Below are positions 15,932 through 27,917 of a stretch of 44,294 bases of DNA, in pieces (the stretch's first letter is position 1; each line of letters opens with the position of its first letter). The notes under the pieces are model-generated. The model did no database searches, had not been told where the DNA came from, and worked only from the letters and a program-made list of their open reading frames with translations. The stretch covers positions 1 to 44,294 of the forward strand of contig NZ_JAGDXM010000022.1 in NCBI RefSeq assembly GCF_023256435.1, given 5' to 3'. The position numbers and the translations under genes are program-made. The DNA comes from Thermoplasma sp. Its GTDB lineage: Archaea; Thermoplasmatota; Thermoplasmata; Thermoplasmatales; Thermoplasmataceae.

Positions 15932-16858
15932 TCAGTCAACCACATTTTCCAAAAGTTCAACGTATGGTTCTTCATAGGATATCCTGACCTTTGCGTTGAG
16001 CGGTATGAGCATCTGATCCTCGCCATGTCCAAACGGAAGGCCGTATATTGATACCTTTTTCAGCGAGTTCATGTACATCTCTATGATATCCTCGACAAAT
16101 GGCATCGGATCCTCCGGATCCACATAGCTTTTGAATTCACCGAATGCGAATCCATCGAACTTATCAAGTATGCCAGCCAGTTTCATGGTAAATAGATATC
16201 TGTCTATATCACCAGAAGTAACACCGGTGTCTTCGGCAAACAGTATCTTTCCCTGTGAATCTGGAAGGTAACCTGTACCGATCAGAGACGCAAAGACCGA
16301 GAGATTTGTACCAACGCTTAGTCCTTCCACCTTGCCCTGTATTATATACCTGACTATCCTCTCCACATTGGAGTTGAGATGTGTGGTCTCTCCCTTCAGT
16401 ATGTCGATAAAGTCTTTGAAATTGGATTTAGAAAACTCATCTGGATCGGCTGCAGGCATCGGGCCGTGAAACGTTATGAGTGAAGATCTTGTGTTTAGGG
16501 CCAGATGAAGCGCGGTTATATCGCTGTATCCCACGAATATCTTCGGGTGTTCTCTTATAGCGTCATAGTCTATAAGCGGGAGTATATGTATGGATCCATA
16601 GCCGCCTCTGGCACAGAATATGGCCTTGACATGATCATCCAGAAATGCCTCCATGAGCTCGTCTCTCCTGCTTGTATCTGGTGCTGCAAGCTGGTTCATC
16701 TGCATTAGTTTTTTTATGTTTCTGCCTAGGGTCACCTTATACCCAGATTTCTTGAGCCTAGATATTGATCTGGAGAGGTTCTTCATATCAGGTGCACTTG
16801 CCGGTGCTATTATCCTTATCTCGTCTCCTTCCTTCAGTCTTGGTGGTTTTATCCTCAT
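15932..16858 (-). CDS. S66-family serine peptidase, LD-carboxypeptidase/MccF-like
   Basis: A 308-residue member of peptidase family S66, which in bacteria trims murein tetrapeptides (LdcA) or cleaves microcin C7 (MccF). The fold's elements are present: an IIAPAS opening strand, an ARGGYGS loop at 83-89 and the nucleophile motif GYSDIT with Ser112. Glu209 is in ILFAED, and His278 is in PFGHGED. All three catalytic residues are therefore kept. Thermoplasma has no murein, so the bacterial LdcA role cannot apply; amide or peptide scavenging or detoxification is more likely. Its start overlaps the end of the M20 amidohydrolase by 4 bp, so the two are co-expressed. Confidence 0.88.
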   Translation of the reverse strand: MRIKPPRLKEGDEIRIIAPASAPDMKNLSRSISRLKKSGYKVTLGRNIKKLMQMNQLAAPDTSRRDELMEAFLDDHVKAIFCARGGYGSIHILPLIDYDAIREHPKIFVGYSDITALHLALNTRSSLITFHGPMPAADPDEFSKSNFKDFIDILKGETTHLNSNVERIVRYIIQGKVEGLSVGTNLSVFASLIGTGYLPDSQGKILFAEDTGVTSGDIDRYLFTMKLAGILDKFDGFAFGEFKSYVDPEDPMPFVEDIIEMYMNSLKKVSIYGLPFGHGEDQMLIPLNAKVRISYEEPYVELLENVVD

Positions 16859-18003
16859 CTCAACGCCTCCTTGAATTCGTTTTTGATTCTTTTCAGCAGA
16901 TCGCGATCCATCAGGATCTTGCGTGTGGCCACCACAGTGGCATCTATTGCCCTGAACAGAGCGTCGGCTGCCCTCTCTGGGTCAGCTGCCAGCCTGAACT
17001 CCTCCGTATGCGCCGGTATGGATGGCTGGACTATCTTCACGTCGATGTGGCCTGTGGGAATCACATGGCTTATGTTTGCCTCATCTGTGCTCCCCATGGC
17101 AGGCTCGCTTATCCTGTGGATATTCACTGGATTTATTCCGATGGATCTGAGTCCCTCCTCCAGCGTATTATCTATCGCTTCATTGCTGATATACTCATCG
17201 TAAACCGGAGTAAGATCCTTCATCCTGAGATCACAGCCGTGTATCCTGGCTATGCTCTCTATGGTTTCCTTTGCTCTCGTAGCCAGATCTTCCAGATAGC
17301 TGCGCTTAGAAGACCGCAGATCGATCTCCATCAGAGATCGGTCAGGAATAACGTTCGAAGCCTTTCCCCCTTCCTTTATTATCATACCTATAACTGGTCT
17401 CTTCAGATCCGATATTGAGGATCTGAGGTTGTTGAGGGCGATATATGTTTCAACGGCCGGTGCCAGTGCGTTTATTCCGAAATCTGGCCCGAGAAGGTGG
17501 GAGGCTTTCCCTATGAACTCGGCCTCTATTGTGAGATCGGCCAGAGACACTGAACCCACGGCCCATCTGTCGTCAGGATGCATTCCTATGACAAAGTCTA
17601 TGCCTCTGATCAAGCCCTTTTCAGCAAGAATTGCCTTACTTCCAGCGTATGGGCCTATACCTTCTTCAGACGGTGTTCCGAAAACCGTTACCGACATTCC
17701 GAAGTCTTCACAAAGTGTGACGGCTGTTCCAAAGGCCCAAGCGGCTATCAGGTTATGCCCGCATGAGTGTCCGTTTGGAAGGGCGTCGTATTCCGCAAGC
17801 AATCCAACGGCATGGCCACCCCTATCGCAGGTAGCCCTGAAGGCGGTCTCCATCTCCCCATAGGGCATCTCGACTGTGAAACCATGCTTGGAAAGATGTT
17901 CTGCAAGAAGCTTTGAACTTCTGTATTCCTGGCTTCCAAGCTCGGCATAATTATAGATCTTTCTGGAAACCTCGATTACCTCGCTCTTTATCTCCTCTCT
18001 CAT
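16855..18003 (-). CDS. M20-family amidohydrolase/aminoacylase
   Basis: A zinc-type amidohydrolase of the M20D group (hippurate, N-acyl-amino-acid and IAA-amino-acid hydrolases, AbgA/B), 382 residues. Metal-site motifs are GHSCGHN at 78-84 (Cys81 and His83 as ligands), SEEG at 112-115 with the general base Glu, and GMHPDD at 141-145. A central lid domain at about 160-270 is also expected. It should cleave an amide bond of an acylated amino acid or short peptide in the cytoplasm. It is the first gene of a coupled pair with the S66 peptidase, and together they suggest a peptide or modified-amino-acid degradation unit. The exact substrate is not readable. Confidence 0.9.
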   Translation of the reverse strand: MREEIKSEVIEVSRKIYNYAELGSQEYRSSKLLAEHLSKHGFTVEMPYGEMETAFRATCDRGGHAVGLLAEYDALPNGHSCGHNLIAAWAFGTAVTLCEDFGMSVTVFGTPSEEGIGPYAGSKAILAEKGLIRGIDFVIGMHPDDRWAVGSVSLADLTIEAEFIGKASHLLGPDFGINALAPAVETYIALNNLRSSISDLKRPVIGMIIKEGGKASNVIPDRSLMEIDLRSSKRSYLEDLATRAKETIESIARIHGCDLRMKDLTPVYDEYISNEAIDNTLEEGLRSIGINPVNIHRISEPAMGSTDEANISHVIPTGHIDVKIVQPSIPAHTEEFRLAADPERAADALFRAIDATVVATRKILMDRDLLKRIKNEFKEALR

Positions 18004-18149
18004 CTACCTGAAGTATAAATGCACGTATCTTAAAACTTTTCCATCTAGTCTTCTTCGTTCCCGGGCCTATGGTTTGAGGCTTCAATCAGCACGATCAATC
18101 TGTTACGCAGACGCTGTATCTCAAAACGTCGTAGAAAGTCTGGATCACA

Positions 18150-18155
18150 TTTATA
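18150..18155 (+). promoter_or_regulatory. TATA box of AMMECR1-Memo operon
   Basis: TTTATA centred about 26 nt before the ATG at 18179, giving a leaderless transcript. Confidence 0.65.
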
Positions 18156-18178
18156 GAATGATTTAGCATGATCTTACT

Positions 18179-18784
18179 ATGTCCATGGCTGAAGTTGATA
18201 TAGACCTTGATATAGGGACCAAGGCGGTGAAGCTTGCAAGATCCGCCGCTTCATCTTATCTTAGGGATGAGAAGCTCCCAGATCCTCCTGGTGACCCAAT
18301 ATTTCAGGAGAAGCATGGTGTGTTCACCACGATCAACACTTACCCTGATAACATGCTTAGAGGCTGTATAGGTTTCCCAGAACCCTACTATAACCTCGGA
18401 GAAGGCATAATCAGAAGCAGCATATATGCGGCAACTGAAGATCCACGCTTTGAACCGATGAAACCAGAGGAGTTAAAGCATGTAACTTTTGAGGTATCCA
18501 TACTCACGCAGCCGGTTGAGATAACAGTCAACCCTGAGGATCGGCCGAAGGCTGTACATATAGGCAGGGATGGCCTGATAGCGGTCTACAATGGCGCCAG
18601 CGGTTTGCTGCTGCCTCAGGTGGCTACGGAGTATAGAATGAACCCAGAGGAATTTCTGGAGGCTCTATGCGAGAAGGCAGGGCTCTGGGAAGGGTGCTGG
18701 AAATACAGGAAGGTGAAGATCAGCAAGTTCCAGGCCACTGTGTTCGGTGAAAAGGATCCTGAAGGGGTGATTGAAAGACGATGA
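18179..18784 (+). CDS. AMMECR1-domain protein (AmmeMemoRadiSam A)
   Basis: A 201-residue AMMECR1-domain protein. The diagnostic motif LRGCIG lies at 60-65, preceded by HGVFTTI and followed by a DPRFEPM segment, all usual for the family. The biochemical function is unknown; the conserved Cys in LRGCIG suggests a catalytic or thiol role. The next gene, overlapping by 4 bp, is a Memo-family protein. In many archaea and bacteria these two occur with a radical SAM enzyme as the AmmeMemoRadiSam set. That third gene is at 29077-30138 here. The start at 18179 is set by the TATA box; an ATG two codons later is equally possible. Confidence 0.93.
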   Translation: MSMAEVDIDLDIGTKAVKLARSAASSYLRDEKLPDPPGDPIFQEKHGVFTTINTYPDNMLRGCIGFPEPYYNLGEGIIRSSIYAATEDPRFEPMKPEELKHVTFEVSILTQPVEITVNPEDRPKAVHIGRDGLIAVYNGASGLLLPQVATEYRMNPEEFLEALCEKAGLWEGCWKYRKVKISKFQATVFGEKDPEGVIERR

Positions 18785-19556
18785 GGAGACAGCCGGCTGT
18801 TGCCGGTTACTTCTATCCTGAAAGGAAGGATGAACTCTATTCCCTGCTCTCTTCATTTTCTGTACCAGAACAGCATATAGCTGGCAATGTAATAGGTGCG
18901 GTTGTGCCTCATGCGGGAATAATATACTCAGGACGCACCGCTATGTTTTCCTACAGGTCTCTGGAGAGATCTGATGTCAGGAACTTCGTTATAATAGGTC
19001 CCAACCACAGGCCGGTAACGCCCTATGCATCCATCTATCCATCGGGAAGATGGTCCACGCCGCTGGGGGATGCTGTGATAAACGAAAAGATGGCAGAGGC
19101 GATTTACAGAAACTCAAACTATATTGTCAAGGACGAGGAATCGCATGCCATGGAGCATTCTGTGGAGGTGCAGATACCATTTCTGCAGTTTTTGTTCGGG
19201 GACAGTTTCACGTTCGTGCCCATCATACTCGGTGATCAGGAGATCGAGGTCGTCAAAGATATAAGCGAGGCACTGCTGAAGCTTGAAGATCCTTTCATAC
19301 TCATAGCCAGCTCAGATTTCACGCATTACGAAGAGGCCAGAAGGGTTGAGAAGAAGGATATGGACCTGATCTCGGCCATACTTGCGCTTGATCTGGACAA
19401 ATTCTATTCTGTGCTTCGATCGGAAGATGTAACCGCTTGCGGCTACGGTGCTATAGCCATACTCATGTCCTATACGAAGAGTAGGGGCGGGCATATGGTG
19501 TTCATGAACCATTCAAACTCAGGAGACGTGACAGGCGATTATTCTGAGGTCGTGGG

Positions 19557-22557
<3,001 letters not shown>

Positions 22558-23967
22558 ATGCCATCCGAGAGACTGAAACCAAATCAGATAGGTCTGGCTC
22601 AGGCAATATTCCAGGGCGTATCGTACGTTGCTCCAGCCGCTGATGTGGCTATACTGCTGATAATCACAGCTGGTTTTGCACTTGGAAGCACCCCCTTAGC
22701 CGTTCTGTTTGCATGGGCAGTTTATTTTCTCTTCCTGAATGCAAATTATCAGTTCTCAAGATTTACCGGCGGCGCATCTGGATACTATGGATACGTGGCA
22801 AAATCCATAGGGCCTAGGGCAGGCTTCATAACGGCCATGTGGTACGTCATGTTCCAATTTTTCTCCCTTGCTGCATTCGGTCTTCTGGGCTTCGCCACCT
22901 TTCTTTATTACGTTTCGCCGGATCTGACACACATTGCGTACATCTGGATACTGTTTGTCGCTATAGTTGCATTTTTCACCTTCTATCTAGGTTACAGGGG
23001 GCTTAGGCCTTCACTGAATTATTCAATGTTCAGCGCTTCCATTGAAATTGGCTTTCTGGTTCTCATGGGTATAATAATCGCTGTGAAGGCCGGGTCTGCC
23101 AACACGATAGAGGTATTCACGCTGAAACCCTTAGACGGCAACTTCTCCCTCCTGTTTTTCGCGATGATATTCTCGATTCCGCTTTTTGCAGGGTCTGGAA
23201 CGGTGATAACACTGGCCGAAGAAACAAGAGGTTCTCTAAAGACCATAAAGAGGTCAATATGGATCTCCATGATCGTGCTTCTCATTGCTCTGCTCGTACC
23301 AGCGTACGCCCTAACTGTTGGATACGGGGTCTCGAACATGGCTTCATTTTCTGGGCTGAGCGATCCGGGAATCATAATATTTGAGAAATATGGAGGAATT
23401 GCAGCCGGGATCATCCTGATAATACTCACGGTGAACAGCTATCTGAGTTCAAATGTGTCGCTGATGTCATCTGTTTCACGTGTCATATATTCTCTTGGCA
23501 GAGACGGTGTTCTTCCGAAGTCCGTCACAAAGATACATCCAAGGTACAGCTCTCCCTATATCGCGGTATTGATGCTTGAAGTCGGCGGAATAATTGTGGC
23601 CATCATACCTTCGCTTGCGTACGGCCCATTTGAAGGTGCACTTATACTGTTTTCTATAAACATATTTGCACTGCTCTTCACGCACATACTTGTGAACGCC
23701 TCTCTGCCCATATACGTGCGTAAGAATGGCAAGAAGATGAATCCCATTACCCACATTCTCCTGCCTGTAATTTCGATATTGATCGGTGGAATCGTAATAT
23801 ATTATTCTGCAGTTGCATCCATCGCCCAGGGAAACCCCATCACTACTGCGGTCTTCATTGGCCTGGCATATGTGGCCTTCGCCGCGATCTTTGGCTATGC
23901 ATTCGGTTCTCTGAGGCCTGAGAGGATAGCAAATATAGGATACGTTTCTGTGGAGGAATCCCTTTGA
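22558..23967 (+). CDS. APC-family amino acid permease
   Basis: A 469-residue transporter with about twelve membrane helices of the amino acid-polyamine-organocation superfamily. Typical elements are the GVSYVAPAADVAILL helix 1, which carries the unwound substrate site. A GGASGYYGYVAKSIGP loop after helix 2 and LAEETRGSLKTIKRS in the cytoplasmic loop after helix 6 are also typical. It is divergent from hutU and followed by a DsrE-like gene and hutH. The context therefore suggests uptake of histidine or another amino acid for catabolism. That substrate is inferred from position only. Confidence 0.88.
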   Translation: MPSERLKPNQIGLAQAIFQGVSYVAPAADVAILLIITAGFALGSTPLAVLFAWAVYFLFLNANYQFSRFTGGASGYYGYVAKSIGPRAGFITAMWYVMFQFFSLAAFGLLGFATFLYYVSPDLTHIAYIWILFVAIVAFFTFYLGYRGLRPSLNYSMFSASIEIGFLVLMGIIIAVKAGSANTIEVFTLKPLDGNFSLLFFAMIFSIPLFAGSGTVITLAEETRGSLKTIKRSIWISMIVLLIALLVPAYALTVGYGVSNMASFSGLSDPGIIIFEKYGGIAAGIILIILTVNSYLSSNVSLMSSVSRVIYSLGRDGVLPKSVTKIHPRYSSPYIAVLMLEVGGIIVAIIPSLAYGPFEGALILFSINIFALLFTHILVNASLPIYVRKNGKKMNPITHILLPVISILIGGIVIYYSAVASIAQGNPITTAVFIGLAYVAFAAIFGYAFGSLRPERIANIGYVSVEESL

Positions 23968-23984
23968 ATGATCATTGATTAAGG

Positions 23985-23991
23985 TTATATA
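23985..23991 (+). promoter_or_regulatory. TATA box of DsrE-like gene
   Basis: TTATATA, centred 25 nt before the ATG at 24013, so this gene has its own leaderless promoter. Confidence 0.6.
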
Positions 23992-24012
23992 CCAATTGAT
24001 AATAATTATATT

Positions 24013-24357
24013 ATGAAGAATATAGCGGTCATAGTATCTTCCGGAAAAAACGAGAAGGAAAAAGTGCTGACAGCGCTGACGTTCGCCAACGTGGCAAGGA
24101 AAAACAAGCTGTTCGGGGACGTCAGGCTCATACTGTTCGGCCCAGTGGAAAGGATGGTGGCGGAGGGCGATAAGGACGTGATGAAGCTGCTCGATGACTT
24201 TGCAAGCATGGGCGATAAACCTGTAGCCTGCCAGGTCGTGGCAAATAACTTCAACATAGCAAACGATCTGCAGAGGGTGCAGAATCTGAAGATCGATATG
24301 GTAGGTCCAATCATAAAGGATCTTGCGGAAAAGGACTATGAATTTCTGACGTTCTGA
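24013..24357 (+). CDS. DsrE-like small protein in hut locus
   Basis: A 114-residue alpha/beta protein resembling the DsrE/DsrF-like superfamily (COG1416-type). It opens with an IAVIVSSGKNEKEKV strand-loop-helix. Strand 2 is DVRLILFGPVERMV, and a CQVVANNFNI unit has its Cys at the usual place; an IVGPI-type end strand is also visible. Members carry sulfur or bind ligands, and many are uncharacterised. It lies between the permease and hutH, ending 3 bp before the convergent hutH stop. A functional link to histidine degradation is possible but is only positional. Confidence 0.75.
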   Translation: MKNIAVIVSSGKNEKEKVLTALTFANVARKNKLFGDVRLILFGPVERMVAEGDKDVMKLLDDFASMGDKPVACQVVANNFNIANDLQRVQNLKIDMVGPIIKDLAEKDYEFLTF

Positions 24358-24360
24358 ACG

Positions 24361-25851
24361 TCACTGCAGCACAGATATGAACTCGCCCTTTTCCATCATC
24401 CTTTTTATTTCCTCTATATCGAACGAAGCCGGCCTGTCAGCATCAAGAGGCTTTATTTTTTCCCTGATCTTATCGTAAATTTTCCTTGTTGAGGGTGACA
24501 TCCTTTTGTCTGTGAATTCTAGCGCCTGAGATCCAAGAAGATATTCTATGGCGATGATGTAACGAACATTATCTAGTATTTCGAGAAGCTTGAGCGAACC
24601 ATTTGCACCCATGCTCACATGATCCTCCTGGTTGGCGGAGGTCGGTATTGTGTCGGCGGATGAGGGATAGGACAGTACCTTGTTTCTGTTGCAGAGCGCG
24701 GCAGCCGTATACTGCGGTATCATGTATCCAGAATTCAGTCCGCTGTTCTTCGTCAAAAATGGAGGCAGCCCGCTTAGATTTGTGTCCACAAGCCTGGCTA
24801 GGCGTCTCTCGATCATGTTTCCCAGATCCGTCAGCGCTATAGACAGGAAATCGGCTATGAGGGCAACCGGCTCTCCATGGAAGTTTCCACCAGAAACAAC
24901 CTCGTCCCCGTTGAACAGGGGATTATCCGTTGCGGAGTTTATCTCCACCGAAAGTATGTTCTCCGCAAAATCCAGCACATCCGCGACAGACCCGTACACC
25001 TGGGGTATGCACCTCAGTGTGTAGGCGTCCTGAACCTTTGTCCTGTCCGATCTCTCTACAATCTCACTGCCCTTGAGGTATTCCCTGAACCTGTTTCCAA
25101 TTGCAACCTGGCCTAAGTGCGGTCTTGCTCCCAGTATCCATGGAGTGAATGCTTTGGATGTCCCATTCAGAGCCTCGAAGGAGAGGAGCGCAGATCTTAA
25201 GGCGTTCTCCAGCGTATCATGCGCATCCATCAGGGCTATGCTCAATATGCCTGCCATGAAGGACGTGCCGTTAATCAAGGCTACGCCCTCCTTTTCTTTG
25301 AATTCATATGGTTTCAGGCCGGCCTTTTCCAGAGCCTTTGACGAGTCCATCAGCCGCCCCTCATAGAATGCCTTGCCCTCTCCCATCATTGCCAAGCCTA
25401 TATGCGCCAGCGGGGCAAGATCTCCGCTTGCGCCAACCGATCCGTACTTAGGCACGGCTGGTATAACGTCCTTGTTCAGCATATCCATGATCATCTTTAG
25501 AAGATCAGGTGATACCGCTGAGTATCCCACAGCGAGGCTGTTCAGCCTGACAACCATTATGGCCCTTACGTACTTCAGATCAAGATACTGGCCGACCCCG
25601 GATGAATGGCTTCTTATGAGATTTTTCTGAAGTTCGATCTCCTGATCCCTCTGGATGCGCACATTCAATAAACTGCCGAATCCTGTATTGACCCCATATA
25701 CAGTTCTATCAGAATTTATGAGCTGGATAAAGGATCTGTGTTTTTCTTCGATGGATTTGAGGGTCTCGTCATTTATGCTCAGTCTGTCGCCCTCAACGGC
25801 CACGGCATATACGTCCTCAATGCTCAGCGATTTTCCATCTATCTCAATCAT
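24361..25851 (-). CDS. hutH: Histidine ammonia-lyase
   Basis: First step of histidine degradation, releasing ammonia to form urocanate. From this start the protein has 496 residues. The Ala-Ser-Gly triad that forms the MIO prosthetic group is at 141-143 in GSVGASGDLAPLAH. The catalytic Tyr52 lies in VYGVNTGFG. The QEDHVSMG and SATDNPLF segments also match the family. An ATG at 25875 would add eight residues, but family members start MIEI or similar, so I chose 25851. It converges on the DsrE-like gene and is separately transcribed from hutUI. Only the formiminoglutamate-processing step is missing from the locus. Confidence 0.95.
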   Translation of the reverse strand: MIEIDGKSLSIEDVYAVAVEGDRLSINDETLKSIEEKHRSFIQLINSDRTVYGVNTGFGSLLNVRIQRDQEIELQKNLIRSHSSGVGQYLDLKYVRAIMVVRLNSLAVGYSAVSPDLLKMIMDMLNKDVIPAVPKYGSVGASGDLAPLAHIGLAMMGEGKAFYEGRLMDSSKALEKAGLKPYEFKEKEGVALINGTSFMAGILSIALMDAHDTLENALRSALLSFEALNGTSKAFTPWILGARPHLGQVAIGNRFREYLKGSEIVERSDRTKVQDAYTLRCIPQVYGSVADVLDFAENILSVEINSATDNPLFNGDEVVSGGNFHGEPVALIADFLSIALTDLGNMIERRLARLVDTNLSGLPPFLTKNSGLNSGYMIPQYTAAALCNRNKVLSYPSSADTIPTSANQEDHVSMGANGSLKLLEILDNVRYIIAIEYLLGSQALEFTDKRMSPSTRKIYDKIREKIKPLDADRPASFDIEEIKRMMEKGEFISVLQ

Positions 25852-25984
25852 ATAATTGAGAGCATAAGGAATCATATGTTTTTTACTGTATTTTTATTGA
25901 GTTGACTATTTTTGTTCATGATTCCTTATGTATATAATATTGCAATCTCATACCGGATATTCACGTTTTGCTGCAAGAAATATT

Positions 25985-25991
25985 TTTATAT
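25985..25991 (+). promoter_or_regulatory. TATA box of HTH regulator
   Basis: TTTATAT, centred 23 nt before the GTG at 26011. It selects this GTG over the upstream ATG at 25912. Confidence 0.55.
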
Positions 25992-26010
25992 CAGATGGCA
26001 GTTGTCATCT

Positions 26011-26244
26011 GTGTATCAAAACGTGGACGTCAGGGAATTCCCACTTTCGGTCAGGTTGGTTTTTTCCTACCTGAAGGATCAAAAGATATCGGATGTGGCA
26101 CATATAATGGAGGCCACAGGCCTTTCAAGGCGATCCGTGATGTACGCAGTTAGGGTACTCAAAGAGGCAAACCTCATAGATATCCAGATATGCCTTTCAG
26201 ATACCAGAAGACGCTTTTACTGCGTGAAGATATCCGGTACGTGA
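26011..26244 (+). CDS. Small winged-helix DNA-binding protein
   Basis: A 77-residue winged-helix protein. A helical segment (PLSVRLVFSYLKDQK) leads into an HTH, where helix 2 is SDVAHIMEATG and recognition helix 3 is LSRRSVMYAVRVLKEAN. A wing with basic residues (LSDTRRRFYCVKI) ends the domain. It has no visible ligand domain. Reading back in frame to an ATG at 25912 adds 33 poorly conserved-looking residues and would put the TATA box inside the gene. It sits between hutH and the aromatic amino acid operon and may control one of them, an inference from position only. Confidence 0.75.
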   Translation: MYQNVDVREFPLSVRLVFSYLKDQKISDVAHIMEATGLSRRSVMYAVRVLKEANLIDIQICLSDTRRRFYCVKISGT

Positions 26245-26293
26245 TATTGGGCATTCTGTATATTATTCTTCCGATAAGTGCACATTCTGCACA

Positions 26294-26671
26294 TTGATCA
26301 AGCTTGAAGTATTACAATCTGATATTGATTATATGGATGCATCGGAAAAATTAGGTGAGATAAACGAAGTGTTCAAACTTAGCAAGAAGTTGAAACCTGA
26401 GATCACGGATAAGTTTCTGTCCTTTATGGAATCTACTCTTGGGAATGGTTCTCTTGATGTTAAGGCAAAGGAACTGATCGCTCTATCGCTTTCTTTGGCG
26501 CTACAGTGTGAGTGGTGCATACCTTATCATACCGCAAAGTGCCTGGAGGCAGGGTGCAGTGAAGAAGAGATGATCGAGGCATCATATATATCAGCTATAA
26601 TGGCCGGAACACCGGCTTTGATGAACGTAAAGATCATGGCCGACGCGATTGAGCAGCTAAAAAATAAATGA
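26294..26671 (+). CDS. Carboxymuconolactone decarboxylase/AhpD-like protein
   Basis: A 125-residue all-helical protein of the CMD/AhpD superfamily. The AhpD-type redox motif CEWCIPYH (about residues 73-80) has the CxxC and the His four residues later that relays protons. Such proteins reduce peroxide-system partners or handle electrophiles. The start is uncertain. TTG at 26294 is about 30 nt after a CTGTATATTATTC promoter (26258-26270). An in-frame ATG at 26333 gives 112 residues, beginning MDASEKL. It stands between the regulator and the aromatic operon, with a 125-bp AT-rich gap before the latter. Confidence 0.85.
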   Translation: MIKLEVLQSDIDYMDASEKLGEINEVFKLSKKLKPEITDKFLSFMESTLGNGSLDVKAKELIALSLSLALQCEWCIPYHTAKCLEAGCSEEEMIEASYISAIMAGTPALMNVKIMADAIEQLKNK

Positions 26672-26796
26672 TTGAAATATTAGATATATTAATATGTTTA
26701 TAAGTTTACTATATCTATACTATATATTCTGACAATTTTTCATTTATCAAGAGAAAATTTAAGAATGATAGACATATACACGCATTATGAAGTCTG

Positions 26797-27330
26797 GTGG
26801 TTCACTTTATAGACCTTGAGGATCTCAGGGCTAAAGTGCTGGAAAATACAAGGCAGCTAGTTCTTCTCATGAATGAGCGCATGGAGCTTGCAAGGCATAT
26901 TGCCGAAATAAAGGGCGATCATGGAATGCAGATAAGGGATCCGGTGAGGGAGGCGCTCGTCAGGCAGGAGCTTAAGACGGACAACCCCCTTCTGAACCTG
27001 ATATTTGAGGCAACGATCGTGGAGCAGGTGGGCGGGATAAAGCTCGACGATCCTATACAGCTGTCCGGTACCCGCGACAGTCTGATGTTCATTCTAGGCC
27101 TCTTCATCTGCAGGCCGGGTCTTGAAGTTCACAGTAAGAACGTTCCTGAGAGCTTCATTAAGGGATGCTCTGTAAGCGGTGGCCATTTCGTTGATGGAGA
27201 TTCGGCATGCGGCATGCTGATCGATATAGGTTCAGGCTTTCCGGTTCGGCTGACTGATAAAAGTATGACCATATTCCCGGATGCGCTGGATATACGTAAT
27301 AAAAACAATATTCTGAGGGTGAGGCTTTGA
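26797..27330 (+). CDS. Chorismate mutase fused to unknown C-terminal domain
   Basis: Residues 1-85 are an AroQ-type all-helical chorismate mutase (chorismate to prephenate). The active-site residues fall at Arg11, Arg28, Lys39, Asp48 and Arg51, the same numbers as recalled for the E. coli P-protein domain. Residues about 88-177 are a second, beta-looking domain with SVSGGHFVDGDSACG and a tail of charged residues; I recognise no family for it. It could be a regulatory domain for aromatic amino acid feedback. The start is GTG at 26797, about 22 nt after ACATATAC (26771-26778). The stop TGA overlaps the TTG start of the prephenate dehydrogenase, so it is the first gene of the operon. Confidence 0.87.
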   Translation: MVHFIDLEDLRAKVLENTRQLVLLMNERMELARHIAEIKGDHGMQIRDPVREALVRQELKTDNPLLNLIFEATIVEQVGGIKLDDPIQLSGTRDSLMFILGLFICRPGLEVHSKNVPESFIKGCSVSGGHFVDGDSACGMLIDIGSGFPVRLTDKSMTIFPDALDIRNKNNILRVRL

Positions 27331-27917
27331 AAGCAGCGATCATAGGCAGGGAGGGCAGGATCGGCAGAGTGATCTCTGACATATTGCAGAATAACGGCGT
27401 AGAGATCGATGATGACGCCGATCTGGCATTTCTATGTGTTCCAATAAGGCCGGCCATCGATTACATAGAGAAGGGAGGGCATACCTATGTGGAGGTATCT
27501 TCCGTCAAATCCGCATTCAAGAGATTCGCCGGATCCATAGTGAGCATACATCCCCTGTTTGGGCCGTCCAGCTACAGGGATGGGATGCACCGGACCATCG
27601 TTTTCATAAACGATATATCAAACGTAAAATATAAAGAGATAATAGAGGAAATGTTCAGAGGCTACGAAATAGTATCCATGAGTGCCGAAGAACACGATCG
27701 AATGATGGTAAATGACATGATAATTCCATATCTTATGTCGATGATAGCGAAGCGGACGGATGCAAAATACAGAACGCGATCCTTCGACCTTATGAAGAGC
27801 CTCGCATCCATAGTCGATGGAGAGAATCAGGAGGTACTGATGGATACCATAAAGCTGAATCCCTATGCAGGCGTCGCAAGGGAGACCATAGAGGAAATTC
27901 TTGAGGTGATTTCATGA
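27327..27917 (+). CDS. tyrA: Prephenate dehydrogenase, compact TyrA
   Basis: Oxidative decarboxylation of prephenate to 4-hydroxyphenylpyruvate for tyrosine. A TTG start overlaps the preceding stop. The Rossmann loop is reduced to GREGRIG (7-13), and the strand-loop LAFLCVPIRP follows. The catalytic His is in SIHPLFGPS. At 196 residues it is well short of the roughly 270-300 typical of TyrA. The missing part is in the helical dimerisation half, which appears trimmed rather than broken because the reading frame is intact to the coupled DAHP synthase. Prephenate versus arogenate preference cannot be told. Confidence 0.85.
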   Translation: MKAAIIGREGRIGRVISDILQNNGVEIDDDADLAFLCVPIRPAIDYIEKGGHTYVEVSSVKSAFKRFAGSIVSIHPLFGPSSYRDGMHRTIVFINDISNVKYKEIIEEMFRGYEIVSMSAEEHDRMMVNDMIIPYLMSMIAKRTDAKYRTRSFDLMKSLASIVDGENQEVLMDTIKLNPYAGVARETIEEILEVIS

